This document shows, piece after piece, positions 17,692-26,037 of a stretch of DNA of 57,684 bases. The translations under genes and the position numbers were made by a program. Source of the DNA: JBBRMG01 sp038230955. GTDB taxonomy: Bacteria; Patescibacteriota; Doudnabacteria; UBA920. The stretch covers positions 1-57,684 of the forward strand of contig JBBRMG010000003.1 of NCBI GenBank assembly GCA_038230955.1, given 5' to 3'. Position 1 is the stretch's first letter. Each line of letters begins with the position of its first letter. The notes under the pieces are model-generated. The model was given only the letters and a program-made list of their open reading frames with translations. It did not search any database and was not told where the DNA came from.

Positions 17692-18561
17692 ATGCTTGCA
17701 TTACCACCTTTAGCCGCAGAACCTATATTCAATATTGCCGGCTTCCCAGTCACTAATACATATATTAACTCCACACTAACCATGTTAGGTTTTGTGGTGT
17801 TTGCTTTGCTCATTCGAGCGATGGTGAAAAAGTATTACAGCACCGACAAAGCCCCTAAGGGAGCGCTGAACTTTTTTGAATCAATTTTAGAAGTGATGCT
17901 CGACTACGTAGATCGCGTTACTGGCAACCGCGAAAAATCTTTACGTTTTTTACCTTTAGTTGGTGCGCTATTCTTGTTTATAGTAGTGTCGAATTGGATT
18001 GGATTATTGCCCGGCATCGGCAGTATTGGCGTATATCAAATACACGAAGGGGCTCGCGAACTTATTCCACTGTTCCGACCAGCCAACACTGACCTCAACA
18101 TGACTTTGTCCATGGCTGTGATGGTTGTGGTACTATCTCACATTATCGGCATTGCCGCCATCGGCTTTTTTAAGTACTTTAACAAATTTATTAAAGTGGC
18201 TGATTTATGGCACGCAGCAAAAAGTGGCAAGATTATCAATATGCTGACAGCGGTTGTTGAATTTTTCGTCGGCTTGATTGAGGTATCATCGGAAGTAGCC
18301 AAAATGTTGTCTTTGTCTTTACGGTTATTCGGCAATGTGTTCGCCGGTGAAGTGTTGCTTACTGCCATGGCCTCGATGCTAGCTTATATCCTGCCCTTAC
18401 CGTTTATGGGCTTGGAACTGCTAGTGGGTCTTATTCAGGCGATGGTCTTTTCCATGCTGGCGTTAGTTTATCTAACTATTGCCACCACCGAGGTACATGG
18501 CCATGGCGACTTTGACGAGACCCACGACAAGAACCATTTAGAACCTACGCCGACAGCTTAG
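17692..18561 (+). CDS. atpB: F1Fo ATP synthase subunit a
   Basis: A 289-residue membrane subunit with five or six hydrophobic segments. The essential Arg is in SLRLFGNVFAGE (about 210-221), and LVGLIQAMVFSMLALVY is the conserved last-helix region that lines the proton half-channel. Length is slightly above the common 240-270 because of a His/Asp-rich C-terminal tail. It is the first structural gene of a complete atp operon in the standard a-c-b-delta-alpha-gamma-beta-epsilon order. Confidence 0.95.
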   Translation: MLALPPLAAEPIFNIAGFPVTNTYINSTLTMLGFVVFALLIRAMVKKYYSTDKAPKGALNFFESILEVMLDYVDRVTGNREKSLRFLPLVGALFLFIVVSNWIGLLPGIGSIGVYQIHEGARELIPLFRPANTDLNMTLSMAVMVVVLSHIIGIAAIGFFKYFNKFIKVADLWHAAKSGKIINMLTAVVEFFVGLIEVSSEVAKMLSLSLRLFGNVFAGEVLLTAMASMLAYILPLPFMGLELLVGLIQAMVFSMLALVYLTIATTEVHGHGDFDETHDKNHLEPTPTA

Positions 18562-18629
18562 GAAATGAGAGCCAATCATCAATACCTTATAGGATTAAAT
18601 TGATGCCCTGCTCTTGCTTCTTAATTAAA

Positions 18630-18658
18630 TCACCGGAGCAAGTAAAAAAAGCCGGTGA
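18630..18658 (+). promoter_or_regulatory. Hairpin upstream of atpE
   Basis: TCACCGG (18630-18636) pairs with CCGGTGA (18652-18658), 14 nt before the atpE ATG. A second possible pairing, CATCAAT/ATTGATG, lies upstream in the same 110-nt atpB-atpE gap. No T-tract follows, so it looks like an mRNA structure, not a terminator. Confidence 0.55.
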
Positions 18659-18672
18659 AAAAAGGAATTACA

Positions 18673-18891
18673 ATGGACGCAGAATCTACACGATTATTGG
18701 CCAAATCTATTGCCATTGCCGTTAGCGGTCTTGGCCCGGCTATTGGCGTAGGCTTAATTGGTAGCAAAGCCATGGAAGCAATTGGCCGCAACCCGGAAGC
18801 CACCGACAAACTGTTTGTACCGATGCTTCTTGGTATGGCCTTTGCCGAAGCTATTGCTATTTACGCTTTAGTTATTACCTTCATTCTATAG
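18673..18891 (+). CDS. atpE: F1Fo ATP synthase subunit c
   Basis: A 72-residue two-helix hairpin. The ATG at 18673 is preferred over an in-frame GTG at 18655 because AAAGGA precedes it at good spacing. The carboxylate lies in FAEAIAIYAL (Glu near 60), and the polar loop has RNPE. The Na+-type ligands (Gln in helix 1, Ser/Thr after Glu) are absent: helix 1 has AIGVG and Glu is followed by Ala, so the ring is probably H+-coupled (inference). Hairpins flank the gene on both sides. Confidence 0.95.
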   Translation: MDAESTRLLAKSIAIAVSGLGPAIGVGLIGSKAMEAIGRNPEATDKLFVPMLLGMAFAEAIAIYALVITFIL

Positions 18892-18920
18892 TCAAAATTT
18901 CGTATCGGTTGACGAGTGTT

Positions 18921-18952
18921 CGAGCCAAGCTATGAATTAGAAGTTTGGCTCG
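18921..18952 (+). promoter_or_regulatory. Hairpin downstream of atpE
   Basis: CGAGCCAA (18921-18928) pairs perfectly with TTGGCTCG (18945-18952). It lies in the 96-nt atpE-atpF gap, 30 nt after the atpE stop and without a T-tract. Together with the upstream hairpin it brackets atpE. Confidence 0.6.
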
Positions 18953-18987
18953 TTCACCTGGTAACAGATAACAATTAACGCATCAAT

Positions 18988-19551
18988 ATGGATTTTCCGT
19001 CATTATTTATACATATCGCTCAGGCTGCTGAGAATGCTGCACCAGCTAATCAAAGTGTTATCGGCTTATTTGGCTTAAACGGCAAATTATTTATTGCTCA
19101 GTTAGTCAACTTTGGTATTGTCTTTTTTGTCCTGTGGAAATGGGTCTTTAAACCGGTGGCAGCTGGCTTAGCCAAGCGTACTGAGAAAATTGAACAGTCT
19201 TTGGCTGAAGCGCAAAAAATTACTGACGACAAATTAACTTTCGAGACCTGGAAACAAGGCGAAATTAGCACAGTCCGTACAGAAGCTGCCGCTATTATTA
19301 CTCAGGCCAAACAAGAAGCGGAAGCTGTGAAACTAAGCATCGCTGACAAAACGAAACAAGAACAAGAACGGATTATCAACCAAGCAAAAACTCAGATTGA
19401 GCAAGAAAAGCAAAATGCCCTACAGGAAATTAAGAGCGAGGTAGCGGATATGGTGGTCAAAGCAACTGAAACAATTATTGGGGAAAAGCTCGATCCAAAA
19501 AAGGACGAGGCTCTAATTAAGCAGGCATTAGAGAAAGCGAAGGCCAAATAA
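18988..19551 (+). CDS. atpF: F1Fo ATP synthase subunit b
   Basis: A 187-residue bitopic subunit. A hydrophobic helix near residues 31-53 (FIAQLVNFGIVFFVLWKWVF) is followed by a long charged coiled coil rich in Lys, Glu, Gln and Ala with the usual PVAAGLAKRTEKIEQSLAEA start. It forms the peripheral stalk linking Fo to F1. The stop overlaps the atpH start (TAATG), so delta is translationally coupled. Confidence 0.93.
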   Translation: MDFPSLFIHIAQAAENAAPANQSVIGLFGLNGKLFIAQLVNFGIVFFVLWKWVFKPVAAGLAKRTEKIEQSLAEAQKITDDKLTFETWKQGEISTVRTEAAAIITQAKQEAEAVKLSIADKTKQEQERIINQAKTQIEQEKQNALQEIKSEVADMVVKATETIIGEKLDPKKDEALIKQALEKAKAK

Positions 19552-19946
19552 TGAAATTTTCTACGCAGCAATACGTCGAAGCTTTGCATCAAACTTTTCA
19601 CGAAACGAAGTCTTCTGACCATAGTAAAATAATTGCTAACTTTATTGAGGTCCTTAAAAGCAATGGAGACCTTCAGTACTATGAGAAAATTATTAACGCT
19701 TACGAAGACTACGATCGAAAACAGCGGGGGGTAAGACAAGTGGAACTGACTACCGCCCAAGAAATGAAGCCCGGCGCAAATATTGTTACTGAACTTAACG
19801 ACCTTGTTGGGAAAGACATAGAGCTAAAGCAAAAGGTAGACGCGAGTCTCATTGGCGGACTAATGCTCAAAGTCGAGGACACTCTCATAGATGGCAGTGT
19901 CAAGCGCCAACTTTCCAACCTAAAAGATTCCCTCCAAGACTCCTAA
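19551..19946 (+). CDS. atpH: F1Fo ATP synthase subunit delta (short form)
   Basis: A 131-residue protein identified mainly by position and by the C-terminal signature GGLMLKVEDTLIDGSVKRQL, which matches the conserved delta/OSCP end. Usual delta is about 175-180 residues, so the N-terminal helical domain is reduced. Delta caps F1 and binds the b stalk. It begins on the last base of atpF and lies 13 nt before atpA. Confidence 0.85.
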   Translation: MKFSTQQYVEALHQTFHETKSSDHSKIIANFIEVLKSNGDLQYYEKIINAYEDYDRKQRGVRQVELTTAQEMKPGANIVTELNDLVGKDIELKQKVDASLIGGLMLKVEDTLIDGSVKRQLSNLKDSLQDS

Positions 19947-19959
19947 TTAATACACGTAT

Positions 19960-21462
19960 ATGATCCAAGCAGACCCAATTATCAAACAACTCAAAGACCA
20001 GATTTCCAAATTTACCGCCGATGTGACAGTCGAGCAGGTAGGCACGGTAATTGAAATTGGCGACGGGGTAGCTCGCATCGCCGGCCTTACCCAAGTCGCT
20101 AGTATGGAAATGCTCGACTTTGGCAATGACACCGTTGGTGTGGCCCTAAACCTAGAAGAAAACACTGTCGGTTCTATTATTCTAGGTGACTACGAACACA
20201 TTAAGCAGGGCGACACTGTCCGCTCCACCGGCCGGATTTTATCTGTACCCGTCGGTGACGCCTTAATTGGCCGCGTGGTCAGTGCATTAGGTGTGCCAAA
20301 AGACGGCAAAGGGCCTATTAAGCAAGCGGCGTTCTATCCGATTGAAAAAATTGCTCCCGGCGTTATTACCCGTCAGTCCGTAAAACAACCCATGATGACC
20401 GGCATTAAAGCCATTGATGTTCTTATTCCAATTGGTCGCGGCCAGCGTGAATTGATTATTGGAGACCGCCAAACTGGTAAAACCGCTGTGGCTATTGACG
20501 CTATCATCAACCAAAAAGGGCAAGACATGATTTGTGTATACGTTGCCATTGGTCAAAAGGAAAGTAAGGTTGCAAAAATTGTGGCTGAACTGGAAGCCCA
20601 TGGGGCGCTTGAATACACAATTGTCGTTTCTGCCGGTGCTAGTGAGCCAGCGTCTCTGTCATACATTGCTCCTTACTCCGGCTGTGCTATGGCCGAGTAC
20701 TTCATGGATCAAGGCAAAGATGTACTGATTGTTTATGATGATTTATCCAAGCAAGCTGTGGCATATCGCGAAATTTCCTTAATTCTGCGTCGTCCTCCAG
20801 GACGCGAAGCTTACCCAGGTGATGTGTTCTATCTTCACTCTAGGTTACTCGAACGCGCCGCTAAACTTAACCCCGACTTCGGCGGCGGTAGCATTACCGC
20901 GTTGCCAATTATTGAAACCCAAGCTAACGACGTTTCTGCTTATATTCCAACCAATGTTATTTCTATTACAGACGGGCAGATTTTCCTGGAAAGCGATTTG
21001 TTCTTTAAAGGTGTGCGTCCAGCTTTAAATGTTGGTATTTCTGTATCTCGTGTCGGTTCCGCCGCTCAAACTAAAGCCATGAAAAAAGTGGCCGGCAAAT
21101 TAAAGCTCGATTTGGCTCAGTTCCGTGAAATGGAAGCGTTTGCTCAGTTCGGTTCTGATTTAGATGAATCTACTCAGCGCCAATTGGAACTAGGACGCCG
21201 CTTAACTGAACTATTGAAACAGCCGCAGTACGGACCAGTAGCCATGGAAAAACAAGTGGCCATACTTTACGCCGTTAATAACGGCTACTTGAATGATGTT
21301 TCAGTAGAGCGGGTTAGCGAGTTTGAAACCAAGTTTTATGACTTCATGGATACATCGGGCAAAGATGTGTTGTCCGCTATCGCTACAACGAAAGAATTAT
21401 CGGAAGATATTGAAGCTAACTTGAAAAGAGCGATTGAACAATTTAAACAAAGCTGGAGTTAA
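19960..21462 (+). CDS. atpA: F1Fo ATP synthase subunit alpha
   Basis: A 500-residue subunit of normal length. Walker A is GDRQTGKT near 168-175, the alpha signature PAINVGISVSR-like string is PALNVGISVSRVGS near 349-362, and the conserved Arg finger region is VSRVGSAAQ. It forms the non-catalytic nucleotide sites of the hexamer with beta. The N-terminus (MIQADPIIKQLKDQI) matches the delta-contacting helix. Confidence 0.97.
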   Translation: MIQADPIIKQLKDQISKFTADVTVEQVGTVIEIGDGVARIAGLTQVASMEMLDFGNDTVGVALNLEENTVGSIILGDYEHIKQGDTVRSTGRILSVPVGDALIGRVVSALGVPKDGKGPIKQAAFYPIEKIAPGVITRQSVKQPMMTGIKAIDVLIPIGRGQRELIIGDRQTGKTAVAIDAIINQKGQDMICVYVAIGQKESKVAKIVAELEAHGALEYTIVVSAGASEPASLSYIAPYSGCAMAEYFMDQGKDVLIVYDDLSKQAVAYREISLILRRPPGREAYPGDVFYLHSRLLERAAKLNPDFGGGSITALPIIETQANDVSAYIPTNVISITDGQIFLESDLFFKGVRPALNVGISVSRVGSAAQTKAMKKVAGKLKLDLAQFREMEAFAQFGSDLDESTQRQLELGRRLTELLKQPQYGPVAMEKQVAILYAVNNGYLNDVSVERVSEFETKFYDFMDTSGKDVLSAIATTKELSEDIEANLKRAIEQFKQSWS

Positions 21463-21472
21463 AACTTAAACC

Positions 21473-22354
21473 ATGCCCGGAACCCAAGAATTAACCAGAC
21501 GAATAACCTCAGTCAAAAGCACGCGCAAAGTGACGCGAGCTATGCAAATGGTATCCGCCGCCAAAATGCGCAAAAGTCAAAGTGCGACCATGTCTAGCCG
21601 GACTTATGCTCAATTGGCTTGGGAACTTATCCGGTCCCTGGGAGTGGATGGCGACACTGACATGCCTTTACTCCAATCATATCCTGAGGCGGCCAAAATT
21701 GGCATAGTGGTTGTCTCATCCAATCGTGGGCTTGTGGGAAGCTTTAACCAGAATCTCATTAACAAAGCACGAGAAGTAGAAACTGAAAACCCTGGGGCCA
21801 CAATAGAGTTTGTAGTTATTGGACGAAAAGCCAAGGACTCTACCGCCCGCCTGAAGAAAACAATACTGGCAGAATTCCCCAAGCAAGATAGCGTAATTCC
21901 GGTCGAACAAGTTTACCCTTTAGCAAAACTGTTATCAACAGCCTACTCGACAGGGGAGTATAAAAAGATTGTCGTTATTTATAATCACTTTGTTTCCACT
22001 TTAGTCCAGACGCCGACTGTAAAACAATTATTTCCGTTAATCAATAACACGGAGCAGGGCCAAACAACTGGAGCTGAAACTAGCCAGACTAGAGAAGACA
22101 CTCTGTATGAGCCCTCACCCCATGAAGTTCTTAACCACTTAATTCCGCGGATTATTGAGAGTCAGCTATATCAATCTATTTTAGAAAGTGATGCCTCAGA
22201 ACATTCCGCCCGCATGGTCATGATGAAGAACGCGACCGAAGCAGCAGGGGATTTAATAGATGACCTCACTCTGACCTTTAACCAGTTACGCCAGAACAAA
22301 ATTACAACAGAGCTTTCAGAAATTACAGCAGGTAGAATAGCCCTAGAGAAATAA
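21473..22354 (+). CDS. atpG: F1Fo ATP synthase subunit gamma
   Basis: A 293-residue central-stalk subunit. The N-terminal coiled coil begins TRRITSVKSTRKVTRAMQMV with SAAKMRKSQ, and the C-terminal helix has SARMVMMKNATEAAGDLID and the typical LTFNQLRQNKITTELSEI end. Gamma rotates inside the alpha3beta3 hexamer. A Gln/Thr-rich insertion near 195-215 is lineage-specific. It sits between atpA and atpD as usual. Confidence 0.96.
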   Translation: MPGTQELTRRITSVKSTRKVTRAMQMVSAAKMRKSQSATMSSRTYAQLAWELIRSLGVDGDTDMPLLQSYPEAAKIGIVVVSSNRGLVGSFNQNLINKAREVETENPGATIEFVVIGRKAKDSTARLKKTILAEFPKQDSVIPVEQVYPLAKLLSTAYSTGEYKKIVVIYNHFVSTLVQTPTVKQLFPLINNTEQGQTTGAETSQTREDTLYEPSPHEVLNHLIPRIIESQLYQSILESDASEHSARMVMMKNATEAAGDLIDDLTLTFNQLRQNKITTELSEITAGRIALEK

Positions 22355-22379
22355 TTTACGAAATAATTAACTCATCCTT

Positions 22380-23771
22380 ATGAAGCAAGCAACAGCAGAA
22401 AAAACTAGCAATGGAGCGGTGGCCCAAGTTATTGGTCCCGTGGTTGACGTTAAATTTGCCAGCAATAGCCCTGCCATTTACAACGCCCTGGAAATTACCC
22501 GCGACGACGGATCCATTTTGACTTTGGAAGTACAACAACAGTTGTCTGGTGGCATGGTGCGCACCATTGCCATGTCATCTACAGACGGATTAAAGCGCGG
22601 CACAGAAGCCCGCGATACCGGAGCTGCTATTTCCGTTCCTGTCGGTGAACAAACTCTCGGCCGCATGTTTAATGTGCTGGGCAAGGCCATCGACGGCAAA
22701 GAAGAGGCTAGTCGCGACCAACTCTTGCCAATTCATCGCAGCGCCCCAAATTTAACGGAACAGTCTACCAAGAATGAAATTCTAGAAACCGGGATTAAAG
22801 TTATCGACCTCATTTGCCCTATCCTAAAAGGTGGTAAGGTTGGTTTATTCGGTGGAGCCGGTGTAGGCAAAACTGTTATCATCCAAGAACTGATTAATAA
22901 TATTGCAAAAGCCCATGGTGGCCTATCTGTATTTGCTGGTGTCGGTGAACGAACCCGTGAAGGCAACGACTTGTACCATGAAATGAAAGAGTCCGGTGTG
23001 CTTGATAAAATGACTATGGTATTTGGTCAGATGAATGAGCCGCCTGGAGCTCGCGCTCGCGTGGCGTTAACTGGTTTGTCCATGGCAGAAAACTTCCGCG
23101 ACAAAAACAAAGCCGACATACTTTTTTTCATCGATAATATTTTCCGGTTCACTCAAGCCGGTAGCGAAGTCTCGGCGTTGCTCGGTCGTATTCCATCCGC
23201 TGTAGGTTACCAGCCGACATTGGCCACCGAAATGGGGAGCATGCAAGAACGCATTACATCGACCAAGGATGGCTCTATTACGTCCGTACAGGCTGTTTAT
23301 GTCCCTGCTGATGACCTTACCGACCCCGCCCCGGCAACTACGTTCGCTCACTTGGACTCTACAGTTACGTTGTCCCGTGCTTTGTCCGAATTGGGTATCT
23401 ATCCTGCAGTAGATCCTTTGGACTCAACCTCTACTATTTTAGACAAAAACATTGTAGGCGAAGAACACTATAACGTAGCTCGCGGCGTGCAAAAAACTTT
23501 GCAACGCTACCGCGACCTTCAAGATATTATCGCCATTTTGGGCATGGAAGAACTACCAGAAGAAGACAAACTTATTGTTGCCCGCGCTCGAAAAATTCAG
23601 CGCTTCCTGTCTCAACCATTCTCCGTAGCTGAAGTGTTTACCGGTTCTCCGGGTCAATATGTGCCTATCGCTGAGACCGTAAAAGGGTTTAAAATGATCC
23701 TTGATGGCGAACTAGACCATCTCCAAGAGCAAGCATTCTACATGAAAGGTACGATTGACCAAGTAAAATAA
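22380..23771 (+). CDS. atpD: F1Fo ATP synthase subunit beta
   Basis: A 463-residue catalytic subunit. The P-loop GGAGVGKT near 158-165, the catalytic Glu in GVGERTREGNDLY near 184-196 and the ALLGRIPSAVGYQPTLATEM stretch near 274-293 are intact. The DELSEED-region equivalent is MEELPEEDK. Length is normal. Its stop overlaps the epsilon start. Confidence 0.98.
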   Translation: MKQATAEKTSNGAVAQVIGPVVDVKFASNSPAIYNALEITRDDGSILTLEVQQQLSGGMVRTIAMSSTDGLKRGTEARDTGAAISVPVGEQTLGRMFNVLGKAIDGKEEASRDQLLPIHRSAPNLTEQSTKNEILETGIKVIDLICPILKGGKVGLFGGAGVGKTVIIQELINNIAKAHGGLSVFAGVGERTREGNDLYHEMKESGVLDKMTMVFGQMNEPPGARARVALTGLSMAENFRDKNKADILFFIDNIFRFTQAGSEVSALLGRIPSAVGYQPTLATEMGSMQERITSTKDGSITSVQAVYVPADDLTDPAPATTFAHLDSTVTLSRALSELGIYPAVDPLDSTSTILDKNIVGEEHYNVARGVQKTLQRYRDLQDIIAILGMEELPEEDKLIVARARKIQRFLSQPFSVAEVFTGSPGQYVPIAETVKGFKMILDGELDHLQEQAFYMKGTIDQVK

Positions 23772-24226
23772 TGACAAAGCTCCAAGTACAACTTGTTACG
23801 CCGGAACGGACAGTTCTCAGTACAGAACTAGACAGTTTATCGTGCCCAACAACTACAGGACAAATTACTATCCTGCCGGGCCATCTTCCATTAGTCTCAA
23901 ACTTAGCAGTAGGGGAGTTAATCGCCAAGAACCAAGGGGAAGAACATAACATTCACGTCGCCGGCGGATTTGTGCAAATACAACCAGATAACAAAATTAT
24001 TATTTTGGCTGATGCTGCCGAACATTTTTATGAAATTGATGAGCAGCAAGTAGAAGCAGCGATAAAACGTGCCAAAGAAACTATGGCCCAGGCATCGCTA
24101 GCAGATGAAGAGTATGCTATGGCAGCAATGAGTTTGGAACGTAGCCTCAGTCGTTTACATATTGCCCGCAAGCATGCACATCGTCGAACATCTGCCATTA
24201 CCGGTCAGGGAGTATTGCAACAATAA
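23771..24226 (+). CDS. atpC: F1Fo ATP synthase subunit epsilon
   Basis: A 151-residue subunit with the N-terminal beta-sandwich (LQVQLVTPERTVLSTELDSL, then GQITILPGHLPLVSNL) and a C-terminal helical hairpin rich in Ala, Glu and Arg. It couples gamma to the c-ring and may inhibit hydrolysis through the C-terminal helices. It starts on the last base of atpD and closes the atp operon. Confidence 0.94.
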   Translation: MTKLQVQLVTPERTVLSTELDSLSCPTTTGQITILPGHLPLVSNLAVGELIAKNQGEEHNIHVAGGFVQIQPDNKIIILADAAEHFYEIDEQQVEAAIKRAKETMAQASLADEEYAMAAMSLERSLSRLHIARKHAHRRTSAITGQGVLQQ

Positions 24227-24232
24227 GTTTAA

Positions 24233-24922
24233 ATGAAAATAAAATACAATCCAATTAGTCCATTAGAAAAACTTGGTGCCAAAGTTTACTTAGCACTGAC
24301 TGAAAAGTATCCCCAAACTTTTTATGTAGGCGGTATGGTCCGAGACCTCTTGCTCGCTAGACCAGTTGTCGATATTGACATGACAACAGCTGCTCGCCCC
24401 GAAGAAATTGTCCGTCTGCTAGAACAAGCAGAGATTAGTTACGATGCGGAATACGCCCGCTTTGGCGTAATAGCAGCTTACAAAGACGCCAGTAAAATTG
24501 AAATCACCACTCTCAGAGAAGACCTCCCAAGCACGGATAGATACGCAGATGTTAGATTTATTACAGATCCGGAAACAGACAGCCGGCGGCGAGATTTTAC
24601 TCTAAACTCGCTCTACTTAAATGGCGCCAGCGGAGAAGTACTTGATTTCCATAACGGGTTAGGGGATATTGAACATAAACTTATTCGGGCTGTAGGAAAC
24701 CCTGTCATACGATTTACCGAAGATCCGTTACGAATGATTCGCGCCATGCGATTTGCATCTCTGCTAAATTTTACAATTGAACCTACGACAAATGAAGCAA
24801 TACAAAAATGTGCACATTTAATTACTGCGCTCACTGAATCGAAAATAAAAAAAGAAATAAACAAAATTTCAGACACGCAAACACGAAAACAATTACAAAA
24901 ACTTATCAACAGTTTAGCTTGA
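24233..24922 (+). CDS. CCA tRNA nucleotidyltransferase / poly(A) polymerase-type enzyme (short form)
   Basis: A 229-residue class II nucleotidyltransferase. The head domain shows GGMVRDLL near 29-36, the metal-binding DIDMTT near 43-48, and RRRDFTLNSLY near 120-130; the neck has EDPLRMIRAMRFAS near 163-176. Body and tail domains normally extend the family past 380 residues, so this copy is head plus neck only. All five tRNA genes seen here already encode CCA, so the enzyme would serve end repair (inference). It starts 6 nt after atpC. Confidence 0.85.
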   Translation: MKIKYNPISPLEKLGAKVYLALTEKYPQTFYVGGMVRDLLLARPVVDIDMTTAARPEEIVRLLEQAEISYDAEYARFGVIAAYKDASKIEITTLREDLPSTDRYADVRFITDPETDSRRRDFTLNSLYLNGASGEVLDFHNGLGDIEHKLIRAVGNPVIRFTEDPLRMIRAMRFASLLNFTIEPTTNEAIQKCAHLITALTESKIKKEINKISDTQTRKQLQKLINSLA

Positions 24923-24948
24923 CAGTGTGTTTACAAATATCTTATACT
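24919..24948 (+). promoter_or_regulatory. Near-consensus promoter for the histone-like gene
   Basis: TTGACA (24919-24924), an 18-nt spacer and TATACT (24943-24948) make one of the best sigma-70-type promoters in the window. It lies at the end of the CCA-enzyme gene and predicts a leader of about 160 nt before the ATG at 25115. Confidence 0.8.
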
Positions 24949-25024
24949 TTATGTAGTTCATTTTAGATACAACGCGCTCTACAAAGAAACGAAAAATCAA
25001 CTAGAAAAACAGAACGCACTTAAA

Positions 25025-25098
25025 TTCTTATCTACTAACTCGTGACATTAGTTGCGAGGGTAGAAAATTAAGAAGCACATCAAAATTCAATGTGCTTC
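25025..25098 (+). promoter_or_regulatory. Structured 5' leader with two mutually exclusive hairpins
   Basis: Helix A pairs TTCTTA with TAAGAA (25025-25030/25069-25074) plus inner TCTAC/GTAGA and CTCG/CGAG. Helix B pairs GAAGCACAT (25072-25080) with ATGTGCTTC (25090-25098). The arms share 25072-25074, so the two cannot form completely together. Helix B ends just before a GGGAGA ribosome-binding-like site. A cis-regulatory switch is possible but unproven. Confidence 0.45.
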
Positions 25099-25114
25099 AG
25101 GGAGACTAGCCACA

Positions 25115-25267
25115 ATGGCAGCAAAAAAGAAAGCCGCTAAAAAGCGCACAGTTCGCCGAGCAGCCCCTAAGAAGGCCGCTAAAAAGCGCACAGTTCGCAA
25201 AGCAGCCCCTAAGAAGGCCGCTAAAAAGCGCCCAGCAAAAAAGGCCGCTAAAAAGCGTCGCCGTTAA
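25115..25267 (+). CDS. Small Lys/Ala/Arg-rich histone H1-like DNA-binding protein
   Basis: A 50-residue protein made almost wholly of Lys, Ala, Arg and Pro, built from repeats of the form KKAAKKRTVR(R/K)AAP and ending KKRRR. Composition and repeat pattern resemble bacterial histone H1-like tails (HctB/AlgP-type), which bind DNA without a folded domain. A nucleoid or RNA-binding role is inferred from composition. Support for a real gene: a near-consensus promoter, GGGAGA upstream of the ATG, the coding repeat in frame, and a strong terminator 28 nt after the stop. Confidence 0.8.
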   Translation: MAAKKKAAKKRTVRRAAPKKAAKKRTVRKAAPKKAAKKRPAKKAAKKRRR

Positions 25268-25294
25268 GCTAGAACTTTTAGTTCAAGCGACATG

Positions 25295-25324
25295 ACCACC
25301 TCAAAATAGAGGTGGTTTTGTTTT
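25295..25324 (+). terminator. Intrinsic terminator of the histone-like gene
   Basis: ACCACCTC (25295-25302) pairs with GAGGTGGT (25309-25316) around a 6-nt loop and is followed by TTTGTTTT. Confidence 0.92.
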
Positions 25325-25328
25325 AGTG

Positions 25329-25368
25329 TAAAAAATAGCGGTGCTCACATTATAAATGCAAGCACCGC
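25329..25368 (-). terminator. Intrinsic terminator of the minus-strand membrane protein gene
   Basis: GCGGTGC (25338-25344) pairs with GCACCGC (25362-25368). Read leftward, the stem is followed by TATTTTTT, 21 nt beyond the stop of the minus-strand gene. Confidence 0.85.
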
Positions 25369-25389
25369 AGCAAATACTAACTGTTTATT

Positions 25390-25905
25390 TTATATTGAAC
25401 ACGTGATCCAAACTTTTTGTGCCAGTTCCTTAAGAGGAACTAAGGCATCGCCAATGATTGGTTTCTGTCCCCATGGCTGAATTTCCACAACATACTTATT
25501 TTGATAGAACAAGCACATGAAAAACTCATCATCCAGTCCGACAAGAATCGCTTCATCAAAATCATTAACTCCAAGGAAATATGATGTGCAGATTGTGTCA
25601 TTATTTAACAACTTCACAAGTCTGTACTTTTCCATTTCGGGAAACAGTTTTTTTGCCTGGTTGATAACCCAGCGGTCATCTGTCTTGCTAACGATGTTCG
25701 ATTTTTGCGACCATAGTCTCCTGACAACTTCATCCAGAAATTCCCGATCGGTCATTGTTTTATCGCCGGCAATTGGGTAATTCACTGGTTTATCACTAAC
25801 GACTGGGCGTTTTCTCACAGACAGAATTACAACCGCAACATAAACGACAAAAGCTACGACCCAAACTAATACATACGGGGCATAAGCACCTTCAAAAAAT
25901 CTCAT
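25390..25905 (-). CDS. Hypothetical single-pass membrane protein
   Basis: A 171-residue protein with one N-terminal membrane helix (about 11-30, Val-rich) and a cytoplasmic basic flank (SVRKR), followed by a soluble domain of about 130 residues with Trp and aromatic residues (DDRWVINQAKKLFP; FYQNKYVVEIQPWGQKP). I recognise no family. It has a clear Shine-Dalgarno (AGAGGTGA) and its own promoter and terminator, so it is a monocistronic gene, unlike most genes here. Confidence 0.7.
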   Translation of the reverse strand: MRFFEGAYAPYVLVWVVAFVVYVAVVILSVRKRPVVSDKPVNYPIAGDKTMTDREFLDEVVRRLWSQKSNIVSKTDDRWVINQAKKLFPEMEKYRLVKLLNNDTICTSYFLGVNDFDEAILVGLDDEFFMCLFYQNKYVVEIQPWGQKPIIGDALVPLKELAQKVWITCSI

Positions 25906-25938
25906 GTCATTTCACCTCTTTTGATAGATTTATATTCT

Positions 25939-25968
25939 ATAATACTAGTTTAGGGTGGGGGGTGTCAA
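25939..25968 (-). promoter_or_regulatory. Promoter of the minus-strand membrane protein gene
   Basis: Reading leftward: TTGACA (reverse complement of 25963-25968), 18-nt spacer, TATTAT (reverse complement of 25939-25944), about 33 nt before the ATG at 25905. Confidence 0.75.
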
Positions 25969-26037
25969 TCGACCCGAAGGACTTGATTTTTATGCCAAAG
26001 TTTGGTATATTTACGAAGTCAATTTTTTTGACCTCGT

